From: Flavobacteriales bacterium UBA4110 | GTDB taxonomy: Bacteria > Bacteroidota > Bacteroidia > Flavobacteriales > Weeksellaceae | Direction: 5' to 3' | NCBI GenBank assembly: GCA_002383165.1 | Contig: DFXK01000003.1 | Coordinates: 194,129-239,869 of the forward strand | Length of the DNA stretch: 45,741 nt | In this document: positions 14,152 to 21,703 of the stretch, piece by piece | Position numbering within the stretch: the stretch's first letter is position 1 | How the letters are laid out: each line of letters starts with the position of its first letter | The notes under the pieces: model-generated | Told to the model about the DNA's origin: nothing | Seen by the model: only the letters and a program-made list of their open reading frames with translations | The model's database searches: none | Made by a program: the position numbers and the translations under genes

Positions 14152-14793
14152 ATGGCAACATTAAGCAAAGGAATCCTAGGAGGATTCTCCGGTAAAGTAG
14201 GACCGGTAGTAGGCGCTACCTGGCGTGGTATGGACGTCATCCGCAGCCGTCCTAAGAGCTCCAGACGCACCCCTTCGGAAAGGCAACTGGAGCAGCAATT
14301 GAAGTTTAAACTGGCTATCAGTTTTCTGCAACCGATCAAGAGTATTCAGTCTCTGTATTTCGGAACGGGGACTGGGGTGAAATCCAGAGTAAACATGGCA
14401 GTGTCTTACACCATCAGCACGGCCATACAGATGGTAGCAGGTCTCCCGGAACTGATCTACAACAAAGTGCTGATTACCCGTGGCGAACTCACCAGTTTCA
14501 GAAACCCAGTGCTTACCACGCAGCCCGGCGGTGTGCTGCACCTGGAGTGGGAGGACAACAGCACGCAGGGTGATGCCGCTCCCAAAGACCAGGTCAGCAT
14601 TGTGTGTTACTGCGCAGAGCTGAAAAACTGGGAGATCTACGAGGGCATTGTGATGCGCTCTGACCTGATGGCCGATGTCACGCTGCCAGCCTATTGCCTC
14701 GGCAAAACGATGGAAGTCTATGCCTTTCTGAACAATGAGAAGCAGACGGCAGCATCTACGAGTTTCTACCTCGGTCAGCACCTGGTCAATTAA
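14152..14793 (+). CDS. DUF6266 family protein
   Basis: A 213-residue protein of the DUF6266 family, known from Bacteroidota and of unknown function. The N-terminus carries the family motif ILGGFSGKVGPVVGATWRGM followed by a basic segment (RSRPKSSRRTPSERQ). The C-terminal half (about 115-213) is beta-rich and Ig-like (GVLHLEWEDNSTQGDAAPKD, then EVYAFLNNEKQTAASTSFYL). There is no signal peptide or membrane helix. Base composition is clearly more GC-rich than the AT-rich defence genes that follow, which suggests a separate origin. It has its own terminator and sits behind a cluster of palindromes and direct repeats. I do not assign a function. Confidence 0.8.
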   Translation: MATLSKGILGGFSGKVGPVVGATWRGMDVIRSRPKSSRRTPSERQLEQQLKFKLAISFLQPIKSIQSLYFGTGTGVKSRVNMAVSYTISTAIQMVAGLPELIYNKVLITRGELTSFRNPVLTTQPGGVLHLEWEDNSTQGDAAPKDQVSIVCYCAELKNWEIYEGIVMRSDLMADVTLPAYCLGKTMEVYAFLNNEKQTAASTSFYLGQHLVN

Positions 14794-14799
14794 CCACAG

Positions 14800-14828
14800 A
14801 ATCCACTCCGCAAGAGTGGATTTTTTTT
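14800..14828 (+). terminator. intrinsic terminator of DUF6266 gene
   Basis: AATCCACTC pairs perfectly with GAGTGGATT around CGCAA and runs into eight T. It separates the DUF6266 unit from the restriction operon. Confidence 0.92.
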
Positions 14829-14850
14829 GTGATAATGAGGATTTTCGTAA

Positions 14851-14880
14851 TTGTAGCGTTTGCTTTTTTGGTTATATTTG
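14851..14880 (+). promoter_or_regulatory. promoter of hsd/defence operon
   Basis: TTG at 14851-14853 and TATATTTG at 14873-14880 are 19 bases apart, an ideal Bacteroidota promoter. The -7 box ends 25 bases before hsdR. No comparably good promoter is visible before the later defence genes, so it may drive a very long transcript. Confidence 0.75.
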
Positions 14881-14905
14881 AAAGTTATATTTTACAAAGC
14901 TAATA

Positions 14906-17900
14906 ATGTTCAACGAAGATTCAAGAGTAAAAATTCCAGCGATACTGCATTTGTGCAGATTAGGATATACCTATATTCCAAAAAGAAAACAAGATAGACT
15001 GGAAGACCATAATATTTTTCCTGATATTTTTAAACGTTCTATTTCTAAAATTAATCCTGATATTTCAGAAGACGAAGTACAGCGTTTATTGACTGATGTA
15101 TCATTAAAACTCAATTATGCTGATTTGGGAAGAGAGTTTTTCCGAGCGTTAATGAATACTTCTGGAACAAGGTTAATTGATTTTGAAAACTTCAATAATA
15201 ATGAATTTCACGTTACCACTGAATTGACTTGCAAAAAAGGAGACGACGAATTCAGACCAGATATTACGGTTTTAATCAATGGAATGCCTTTGGTTTTTAT
15301 TGAGGTGAAAAAACCAAATAACAGAGAAGGAGTTATTGCAGAGCGTAATAGAATCAATAGGAGATTTGCTTTAAAAGACTTCAAAGCTTTTACGAACATT
15401 ACGCAATTGATGTTGTTTTCTAACAATATGGAGTATGAAGACGGAGTAGTAGAACCTATAATGGGAGCTTATTACGCCACACCTTCAAAAGATGGGGTAA
15501 TGTTTAACTATTTCCGTGAAGAAGAATTATTGAATTACACGCATCTTCTAAAACCAGAAAATGAAGAGCTGGAAAATCTCGTCTTAAAAGATAATAATAT
15601 TGTTGCGATTAAATACACAGATGAGTTTAAAGTCAATAAAAATTACGAAACGCCTACCAATAGAATTATCACTTCTTTACTTTCTAGAGAGCGACTAGCT
15701 TTCTTTTTACAGTTTGGGATTACCTATGTAGAAAGAACCAATAGAGAAGGAAAAATTGTTATTGAAAAACACATTATGCGTTATCCACAATTTTTTGCTT
15801 CTAGAGCCATTACTCATAAGTTGGATGAAGGTATTAAAAAAGGAATTATTTGGCACACACAAGGAAGTGGCAAAACTGCTTTGGCGTATTACAATGTAAA
15901 ATACCTTTCACAATATTACCAAAAGAAAAACACCATTGCAAAATTCTATTTCATAGTAGATCGAATAGATTTGGCGATACAAGCTCAGACCGAATTTCGT
16001 TCGAGAGGTTTGTCTGTGAAAATGGTAAATTCTAGAACTGAATTTATACAAGACATTAAAAAAGCGAGCGCTATTCTCAACAGTACAGGAGAACAGGAAA
16101 TAACAGTCGTAAATATTCAGAAATTTTCTGATGATAGTACTGTTCTTGAATCTTTTGATTATGATTTGAATATCCAAAGAGTTTATTTCATAGACGAAGC
16201 ACACAGAAGCTACAACCCAAAAGGAAATTATTTGGTGAATCTTTTGCGTTCGGATAAAGATGCAGTAAAAATTGCCTTAACAGGAACGCCACTTTTGCGA
16301 GAAGTAGCCAAAGAATATGATTCTAAATCCCTTTTTGGCGATTACATTCATAAATATTATTATAACCGTTCTATTGCAGATGGTTATACCTTAAGACTGA
16401 TAAGAGAAGGCATTGCCACTACTTACAAAATGCAAATGCAAGATGTAATGGAGCAAATTAAAATTCTGAAAGGTGAAATTTCTAAAAGTGAGATCTTTGC
16501 CCATCCCAAGTTTGCTGAACCAATGCTGGAATATATTCTGAATGATTTAAAAGATTTCAGAAAGAAAGATGAAACCATAGGTGGAATGGTGGTTTGTGAT
16601 ACTTCTGAACAAGCGAAAGAACTTTTTGGCCAGTTTGAAAAAATCTACGGCAAACAAGAGTTTGATTTTGCTGTAGTCCGGGAAGAAAGAGCAAAATATG
16701 GTAACCAAACCCCATTAAAAGCCAGTCTTATTTTACACGATGTGAATTCTAAAGACATCAGAAAACAAGAAATTGAAGCCTTCAAAAACGGAGATATTGA
16801 TTTACTTTTTGTGTACAATATGTTGCTTACTGGTTTTGATGCGCCACGTCTCAAAAAATTGTATTTGGCGAGAGTAGTCAAAAACCATAATCTTTTACAG
16901 ACTTTAACTCGAGTAAACCGACCGTATAAAAAACACCGTTTCGGTTTTGTGGTAGATTTTGCAGACATCACCAAGGAATTTAAAGAAACCAACGAAAACT
17001 ATTTCCAAGAGTTGCAACAAGAATTGGGTGATGAAATGCAGAATTACAGCAACTTGTTTAAGTCGAAAGAAGAAATAGAACACGATGTTTTAGAAATCAA
17101 AGAAAAACTTTTTCAGTATGACCTGAAAAATGCTGAAAACTTCCGTCTTCAAATGGACGATATTAAAGACAAAAAGCAATTGGCAGACCTTATCAAAGTT
17201 TTGCAAAATGCCAGAGAACTTAAAAATATCATCCGATTACAAGGCGAAGATGAGTTGTTAGATTTATTAGATTTCTACAAACTTAATCAGCTGCTGAAAG
17301 AAGTTCAGAGGAGATTAGATACGCTGAATTTGGTGGACAGCATCAACAATGAAAACGATAATACCAACCTTATCAACACGGCTTTAGAAGATATTTTCTT
17401 CCAGTTTACCAAGATTTCGGAAGAAGAAATGATTTTGGCAGACCAACTCAGAAATCAGCTCAGACAAACCCGAGAAGAATTGCAACGCAATATAGATCCT
17501 GCAGATCCTGAATTCGTTACCCTGAAAGAAGAGCTAGAACGTATTTTCAAAAATAAAAATCTAGATGAGGTAAACCAAGAAGATATGCGAGACAACATCC
17601 ATATTCTCAGCAGAATTTATGACGAAGTAAGAGAACTCAATCGTAAAAATGCACTGCTAAGAGCCAAATATGAAAACGACGAAAAATACGCCAGAATTCA
17701 CAAAAGATTGGTAGATAACCCAACCATTAATGCTAAAGAAATACAAATTTATGAGGCACTTTTGGGAACGAAAACCATCATAGACGATATCTGTCTGCAC
17801 AATGTAGAATTGGTGAAAAATGAAACCTATTTTAACCAAGAAGTAATGAGCATTGTGATACAAAATTTTATAGACCAACAGAAAATAAAATTAGACGCTC

Positions 17901-17965
17901 AAACTACAGAAAACATCAATAATCTTATTGTAAAAGAATACAAACAACAATATACTTACAACTAA
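14906..17965 (+). CDS. hsdR: type I restriction enzyme R subunit
   Basis: A 1019-residue motor-nuclease subunit that translocates DNA with ATP and cuts it when unmethylated target sites are found. The N-terminal PD-(D/E)xK nuclease is complete: Asp119 in FRPDITVLINGMPL and Glu133/Lys135 in FIEVKKP. Superfamily II helicase motifs follow: Walker A TQGSGKT at about 315-321, IDEAH at about 428-432, LTGTPLL near 457, and LLTGFDAP ... LTRVNRPYKKHRFG in the second RecA domain. The C-terminal 300 residues are charged and helical, as expected for the part that docks to the methylase core. The six-base gap to hsdM shows operon structure. Length is normal, no frameshift is seen, and the protein looks functional. 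Confidence 0.95.
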   Translation: MFNEDSRVKIPAILHLCRLGYTYIPKRKQDRLEDHNIFPDIFKRSISKINPDISEDEVQRLLTDVSLKLNYADLGREFFRALMNTSGTRLIDFENFNNNEFHVTTELTCKKGDDEFRPDITVLINGMPLVFIEVKKPNNREGVIAERNRINRRFALKDFKAFTNITQLMLFSNNMEYEDGVVEPIMGAYYATPSKDGVMFNYFREEELLNYTHLLKPENEELENLVLKDNNIVAIKYTDEFKVNKNYETPTNRIITSLLSRERLAFFLQFGITYVERTNREGKIVIEKHIMRYPQFFASRAITHKLDEGIKKGIIWHTQGSGKTALAYYNVKYLSQYYQKKNTIAKFYFIVDRIDLAIQAQTEFRSRGLSVKMVNSRTEFIQDIKKASAILNSTGEQEITVVNIQKFSDDSTVLESFDYDLNIQRVYFIDEAHRSYNPKGNYLVNLLRSDKDAVKIALTGTPLLREVAKEYDSKSLFGDYIHKYYYNRSIADGYTLRLIREGIATTYKMQMQDVMEQIKILKGEISKSEIFAHPKFAEPMLEYILNDLKDFRKKDETIGGMVVCDTSEQAKELFGQFEKIYGKQEFDFAVVREERAKYGNQTPLKASLILHDVNSKDIRKQEIEAFKNGDIDLLFVYNMLLTGFDAPRLKKLYLARVVKNHNLLQTLTRVNRPYKKHRFGFVVDFADITKEFKETNENYFQELQQELGDEMQNYSNLFKSKEEIEHDVLEIKEKLFQYDLKNAENFRLQMDDIKDKKQLADLIKVLQNARELKNIIRLQGEDELLDLLDFYKLNQLLKEVQRRLDTLNLVDSINNENDNTNLINTALEDIFFQFTKISEEEMILADQLRNQLRQTREELQRNIDPADPEFVTLKEELERIFKNKNLDEVNQEDMRDNIHILSRIYDEVRELNRKNALLRAKYENDEKYARIHKRLVDNPTINAKEIQIYEALLGTKTIIDDICLHNVELVKNETYFNQEVMSIVIQNFIDQQKIKLDAQTTENINNLIVKEYKQQYTYN

Positions 17966-17971
17966 TATATA

Positions 17972-19588
17972 ATGACGGAGATACAGTTTATCGCGCAAAC
18001 CAAGACTTTAATAGATGGACTCAAAAGCGTTTGCGCCAACTACGGACTGGGAAATGATGCCAGTGAATTCAATATTATTTCGCAGGTTTTTTTATACAAA
18101 TACCTTAACGATAAATTTATCCACGAAGCCAAAAAACACAATGAAGATTTGGCGAATGCAGAAGATTTTCAGAAAGCCTATGAAAATTTAAGTGAGGAAG
18201 ACAAAAAATTTCTCTTCTTTAGAATAGGAAATAAAGCCGCAAAACTGCAACCCGAACAATTGATTACTTATTTGTTCAACAATTCTAACCAACCCAATTT
18301 TGGAGATGCCATTTTCGATGGTACGCTTAGAAGCATCAGTGCAGAAAATATAGATATTTATTCCGTGAGTTCTGCAACAGGTGTTAAAGATAAAATGTTT
18401 GATGACATCAGTCTTTTTATTCGCGATGCTTCTCAACGAGATGCTTTTTGCCGTGCTTTGCTCAATAAACTGGTGAATGTAAGTTTCGAGAAAATGTTTA
18501 CCGAGAAATACGATTTCTTTGCCACCATTTTTGAATATCTGATCAAAGATTACAACAGTGATAGTGGTGGTAAATATGCAGAATATTACACACCTCACGC
18601 TGTAGCCAGAATTATGGCAGCTATTCTCGTGAACGAAGAAGTAAAAAGTGCCAAAGTATATGATCCGAGTGCAGGTTCGGGAACTTTATTGATGAATATT
18701 GCACACGCCATTGGCGAGAAAAACTGCACCATTTATTCAGAAGATATTTCCCAGAAATCTGCCAATATGCTCAGATTGAATCTTATTCTGAATAACCTGC
18801 AACATTCTATCCCAAATATTATTAAGGGAAACACGATTTTGCAACCTGCACATCTCGAAAAAAAGTTTGATTATATTGTTTCTAATCCGCCGTTTAAATT
18901 AGATTTTTCAGATTATCAGGCAGACCTTACCAAAGACAGTTTTAAAGAACGTTTTTTTGCAGGCGTTCCCAATATCCCCAAAAGCAAAAAAGAATCGATG
19001 GCGATTTATTTGTTGTTTATTCAGCATATTATGTACAGTCTCGATACCAAAGGTAAAGCTGCCATTGTAGTACCTACAGGTTTTATTACTGCACAAAACG
19101 GGATTGAAAGAAAAATAAGAGAAGCACTGATAGAACGCAATTGGTTGCGAGGTGTAGTAAGTATGCCGAGCAATATTTTTGCGAGTACAGGAACCAATGT
19201 TTCTATTGTGTTTATAGACAAGGAAGCCGACAGCGAAAAGATTGTCTTGGTAGATGCTTCTAAACTGGGACAAACCATCAAAGAAGGCAAAAACCAAAAA
19301 ACGGTACTTACCACAACAGAAGAACAACGCATTATAGATGCGATGAACCAAAAAAAAGCCGAAGAAGATTTTTCTGTAGTGGTAACCAAAGAAGAAGTGA
19401 TGGCTACAAACTACAGTTTTTCTGCGGGGCAATATTTTGAGGTGAAAATAGAATATATAGAAATTACCGCGGAAGAATTTGCACAGAAAATGCAAAATTT
19501 TGAAAACAATTTGGGACAATTGTTTGCAGAAGGAAATGAATTGGATAAAAAGATTTTGGAGAATTTAAAAGGGTTGAAGTATGAGTAG
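17972..19588 (+). CDS. hsdM: type I restriction-modification methyltransferase M subunit
   Basis: A 538-residue N6-adenine DNA methyltransferase. After an N-terminal helical domain with the HsdM_N layout, the EYYTPHAVARIM block leads into the SAM-binding motif VYDPSAGSGTLL (about residue 229-240) and the catalytic motif IV NPPF at about 305-308. With HsdS it forms the M2S methylase that protects host DNA; with HsdR it restricts. Its 3' end overlaps hsdS by 8 bases, giving translational coupling. Motifs and length are intact. Confidence 0.95.
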   Translation: MTEIQFIAQTKTLIDGLKSVCANYGLGNDASEFNIISQVFLYKYLNDKFIHEAKKHNEDLANAEDFQKAYENLSEEDKKFLFFRIGNKAAKLQPEQLITYLFNNSNQPNFGDAIFDGTLRSISAENIDIYSVSSATGVKDKMFDDISLFIRDASQRDAFCRALLNKLVNVSFEKMFTEKYDFFATIFEYLIKDYNSDSGGKYAEYYTPHAVARIMAAILVNEEVKSAKVYDPSAGSGTLLMNIAHAIGEKNCTIYSEDISQKSANMLRLNLILNNLQHSIPNIIKGNTILQPAHLEKKFDYIVSNPPFKLDFSDYQADLTKDSFKERFFAGVPNIPKSKKESMAIYLLFIQHIMYSLDTKGKAAIVVPTGFITAQNGIERKIREALIERNWLRGVVSMPSNIFASTGTNVSIVFIDKEADSEKIVLVDASKLGQTIKEGKNQKTVLTTTEEQRIIDAMNQKKAEEDFSVVVTKEEVMATNYSFSAGQYFEVKIEYIEITAEEFAQKMQNFENNLGQLFAEGNELDKKILENLKGLKYE

Positions 19589-20777
19589 TTCAATTACAAC
19601 TTTAGGTGATTTAGTTGAATTTCAAAGAGGGTTTGATTTACCAAAAACTGAATTTATAAATGGTAATATCCCTGTAATTTCTTCTAATGGTATTTTAGGA
19701 TATCATAATATAGCAAAAGTCAAAGGACCTGGGATTACGATAGGTAGAAGTGGAACTGTTGGTTTGCCACATTTTATAAAAGAAGATTTTTATCCACATA
19801 ATACTTCACTTTTTATAAAAGACTTTAAAGGTAATGTTCCAAAGTATATTTATTATTTATTAAGGACTTTAAAATTAAATGAATATGGAAGTGGTTCTGG
19901 TGTACCTACAATGAACAGAAACCACCTTCACCCAATAAAACTTTTTGCTTGTCTAGAAAAAGGAACCCAACAAAAAATAGCTTCTGTATTATCAGCATTA
20001 GATGATAAAATAGAACTCAACAACCGCATCAATGCAGAATTAGAAGCGATGGCAAAAACGCTGTATGATTATTGGTTTGTACAGTTTGATTTTCCTAATG
20101 AAGAAGCAAAACCCTACAAATCTTCCGGCGGAAAAATGGTGTACAACGAAACCTTGAAAAGAGAAATTCCTGAAGGTTGGGAGGTAAAGAGTTTAGGAGA
20201 ATTGGTTAAAACTATTAACACAGGACTTAATCCACGTGATCATTTTAAACTTGGAGAAGGTGAAAATTTTTATGTTACAATTAAAAACATAGAATATGGT
20301 AGAATCATATTAGATAATTCTTGCGATAGAATAAGTAATAATTCTTTATACAGAATACAAAAACGCTCAAATTTAGAAAAAGGAGATATTTTATTTACAA
20401 GTATCGAACCAGTTGGCAAAACATATTTACTCCAAGAAAATCCAACTAATTGGAATATCAATGAGTCTGTATTTAGTTTTAAGCCAAATTATAAATATGT
20501 TACATCAGAGTTTTTGTTTATGCTTCTTTCAAGTTATGAAATAAGGATGAAATGTAAAAATGCCGCTACAGGAAGTATTCATAAAGGAATTAGAATAACT
20601 CCTTTAAAAAACTTTCAAATTCCTCTTCCACCATTAAAATTGATTACTGATTTTAATTCTATTCTTAAAGAAATACTATTTAAAATTAATAACAATCAAA
20701 AACAAAACCAAGAACTCTCTGCATTGCGAGATTGGCTCTTACCGATGCTGATGAATGGGCAGGTGAAAGTGGGGTAG
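19581..20777 (+). CDS. hsdS: type I restriction-modification specificity S subunit
   Basis: A 398-residue DNA-recognition subunit with two target recognition domains. TRD1 covers about 1-140, then comes the conserved coiled spacer QQKIASVLSALDDKIELNNR ... LYDYWFVQFDFPNEEAKPY. TRD2 follows (about 200-360, starting PEGWEVKSLGELV), and the second spacer ends ELSALRDWLLPMLMNGQVKV. It determines the bipartite methylation site. The TRDs are more AT-rich than the conserved spacers, as usual for exchanged domains. The last 30 codons are duplicated as a relic at about 21588-21685. No inverted partner or invertase is present, so inversion-based phase variation is unlikely. Confidence 0.94.
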   Translation: MSSSITTLGDLVEFQRGFDLPKTEFINGNIPVISSNGILGYHNIAKVKGPGITIGRSGTVGLPHFIKEDFYPHNTSLFIKDFKGNVPKYIYYLLRTLKLNEYGSGSGVPTMNRNHLHPIKLFACLEKGTQQKIASVLSALDDKIELNNRINAELEAMAKTLYDYWFVQFDFPNEEAKPYKSSGGKMVYNETLKREIPEGWEVKSLGELVKTINTGLNPRDHFKLGEGENFYVTIKNIEYGRIILDNSCDRISNNSLYRIQKRSNLEKGDILFTSIEPVGKTYLLQENPTNWNINESVFSFKPNYKYVTSEFLFMLLSSYEIRMKCKNAATGSIHKGIRITPLKNFQIPLPPLKLITDFNSILKEILFKINNNQKQNQELSALRDWLLPMLMNGQVKVG

Positions 20778-20796
20778 AGAAAAAGAACTAATAATT

Positions 20797-21279
20797 ATGG
20801 AATTAATTCTAGAAATTTCCAAAAGTTTTGGATCAATAATTTTGGCAATTGTTGCTGCGTATTTAGCAGATCGTCATAATAAATTATCAAGAGAATTAAG
20901 TAACGATAATTTACAAAAACAACTATTTACTGAATTTAATTCCAGGTATGATAATATGAATGATATTATACAGTTTATTCTGGATTTTTCTGAAGAAGAT
21001 ATTCAAAAATATATAGAATCAAATAATAACGAATCATTTGGAGACTTTGAAAAGAAGGATATAAAGTTTAAAATCAATGATTATTTTAATCTTTGTAGTG
21101 AAGAATATTATTGGCATTCTAAAAAGAGAATAGATGATAGGATATGGAATTCTTGGAAAAAAGGGATGGATGATATTTACAATAAAAGTGAAATTATCCG
21201 TAAACAATGGCAGGAAGAAATAAAAAATGACGGATGGAAATCTTTTTATTTAGATAAACCAACAAGCTTATTTAATTAA
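20797..21279 (+). CDS. membrane-anchored hypothetical protein in defence island
   Basis: A 160-residue protein with one N-terminal hydrophobic helix (about 8-25, SFGSIILAIVAAYLADR). A charged, mainly helical cytoplasmic part follows, rich in Trp and aromatic residues (EEYYWHSKKRIDDRIWNSWK, then IIRKQWQEEIKNDGW). The layout resembles the small TM-anchored DUF4760-type proteins, but I cannot confirm the family. It starts 19 bases after hsdS and lies between hsdS and the hsdS relic, so it looks like cargo carried into the locus. It could be an accessory defence effector; nothing catalytic is visible. Confidence 0.6.
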   Translation: MELILEISKSFGSIILAIVAAYLADRHNKLSRELSNDNLQKQLFTEFNSRYDNMNDIIQFILDFSEEDIQKYIESNNNESFGDFEKKDIKFKINDYFNLCSEEYYWHSKKRIDDRIWNSWKKGMDDIYNKSEIIRKQWQEEIKNDGWKSFYLDKPTSLFN

Positions 21280-21295
21280 TAAAAAAACTAAACCA

Positions 21296-21586
21296 ATGAA
21301 AAATACTAATCCTACCATTTCTTATGATGAGTTTTACAATTTAGTAAAACCTATTATTCAATTTAAAAGTGTAAAAGGCAATGTCTATAGTGTGATTTCT
21401 GTAGAAGATTCTATTATTACTTTCCTAAGAGAATCTACACATAAGCGATGGAAAATGAACTTGAAAGATGTTCACAAAGCTTATCAAGAGATAGAAGACT
21501 TTAGAACCATTCATTTCAAACCTTATTTACCAAGAACGCAATCACCAGCTTTGGGTTTGCTCATAAAAATGGGGTTGATAAAATAA
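21296..21586 (+). CDS. small hypothetical protein in hsd locus
   Basis: A 96-residue soluble protein I do not recognise. It opens with ISYDEFYNLVKPIIQFKSVKG, continues through a short beta region (VYSVISVEDSIITFLRES) and ends with a Lys/Pro-rich stretch and SPALGLLIKMGLIK. The size and wing-like centre would suit a small DNA-binding or adaptor protein, which is speculation. It starts 16 bases after the membrane-anchored protein and ends exactly where similarity to the hsdS 3' end resumes, so it travels with its neighbour as a two-gene cassette. Confidence 0.6.
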   Translation: MKNTNPTISYDEFYNLVKPIIQFKSVKGNVYSVISVEDSIITFLRESTHKRWKMNLKDVHKAYQEIEDFRTIHFKPYLPRTQSPALGLLIKMGLIK

Positions 21587-21587
21587 T

Positions 21588-21685
21588 TACCAATAAAAAC
21601 AAAACCAAGAACTCTCTGCCTTACAAAATTGGCTCTTGCCAATGCTCATGAATGAGCAGGTTAAAGTGGGGAAGAGAAGAAACAA
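21588..21685 (+). pseudogene. relic of a second hsdS 3' end
   Basis: This stretch matches the last about 90 bases of hsdS (20695-20780). The implied peptide reads QELSALQNWLLPMLMNEQVK against QELSALRDWLLPMLMNGQVK. I count about 10 differences over 84 bases, roughly six of them synonymous. That indicates descent from a different functional hsdS allele rather than simple decay of a copy. The frame is closed upstream by TAA where hsdS has CAA, and the original stop codon is lost (the frame runs on through a Lys/Arg/Asn-rich tail to 21699-21701). It is not translated as hsdS. Two abutting perfect hairpins lie inside it at 21628-21657. Confidence 0.8.
21628..21657 (+). other. two abutting perfect hairpins upstream of deaminase gene
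   Basis: ATTGGC-TCTT-GCCAAT (21628-21643) is followed without a gap by GCTCA-TGAA-TGAGC (21644-21657). Both stems are perfect in this relic but mismatched in the parental hsdS segment. They lie 47 bases before the deaminase start. Whether they form a functional RNA is unknown. Confidence 0.5.
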
Positions 21686-21703
21686 AAACAGAAATAAATA
21701 ACT

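Noticed and set aside
14176..14781. Long open frame on the minus strand opposite DUF6266
   Set aside because: It mirrors a clear DUF6266 protein with its own terminator; the antisense frame is a by-product of the GC-rich sequence.
19581..21685. Phase-variable, invertible hsdS system
   Set aside because: The two hsdS segments are in direct orientation, the second lacks recognition domains, and no invertase gene is present.
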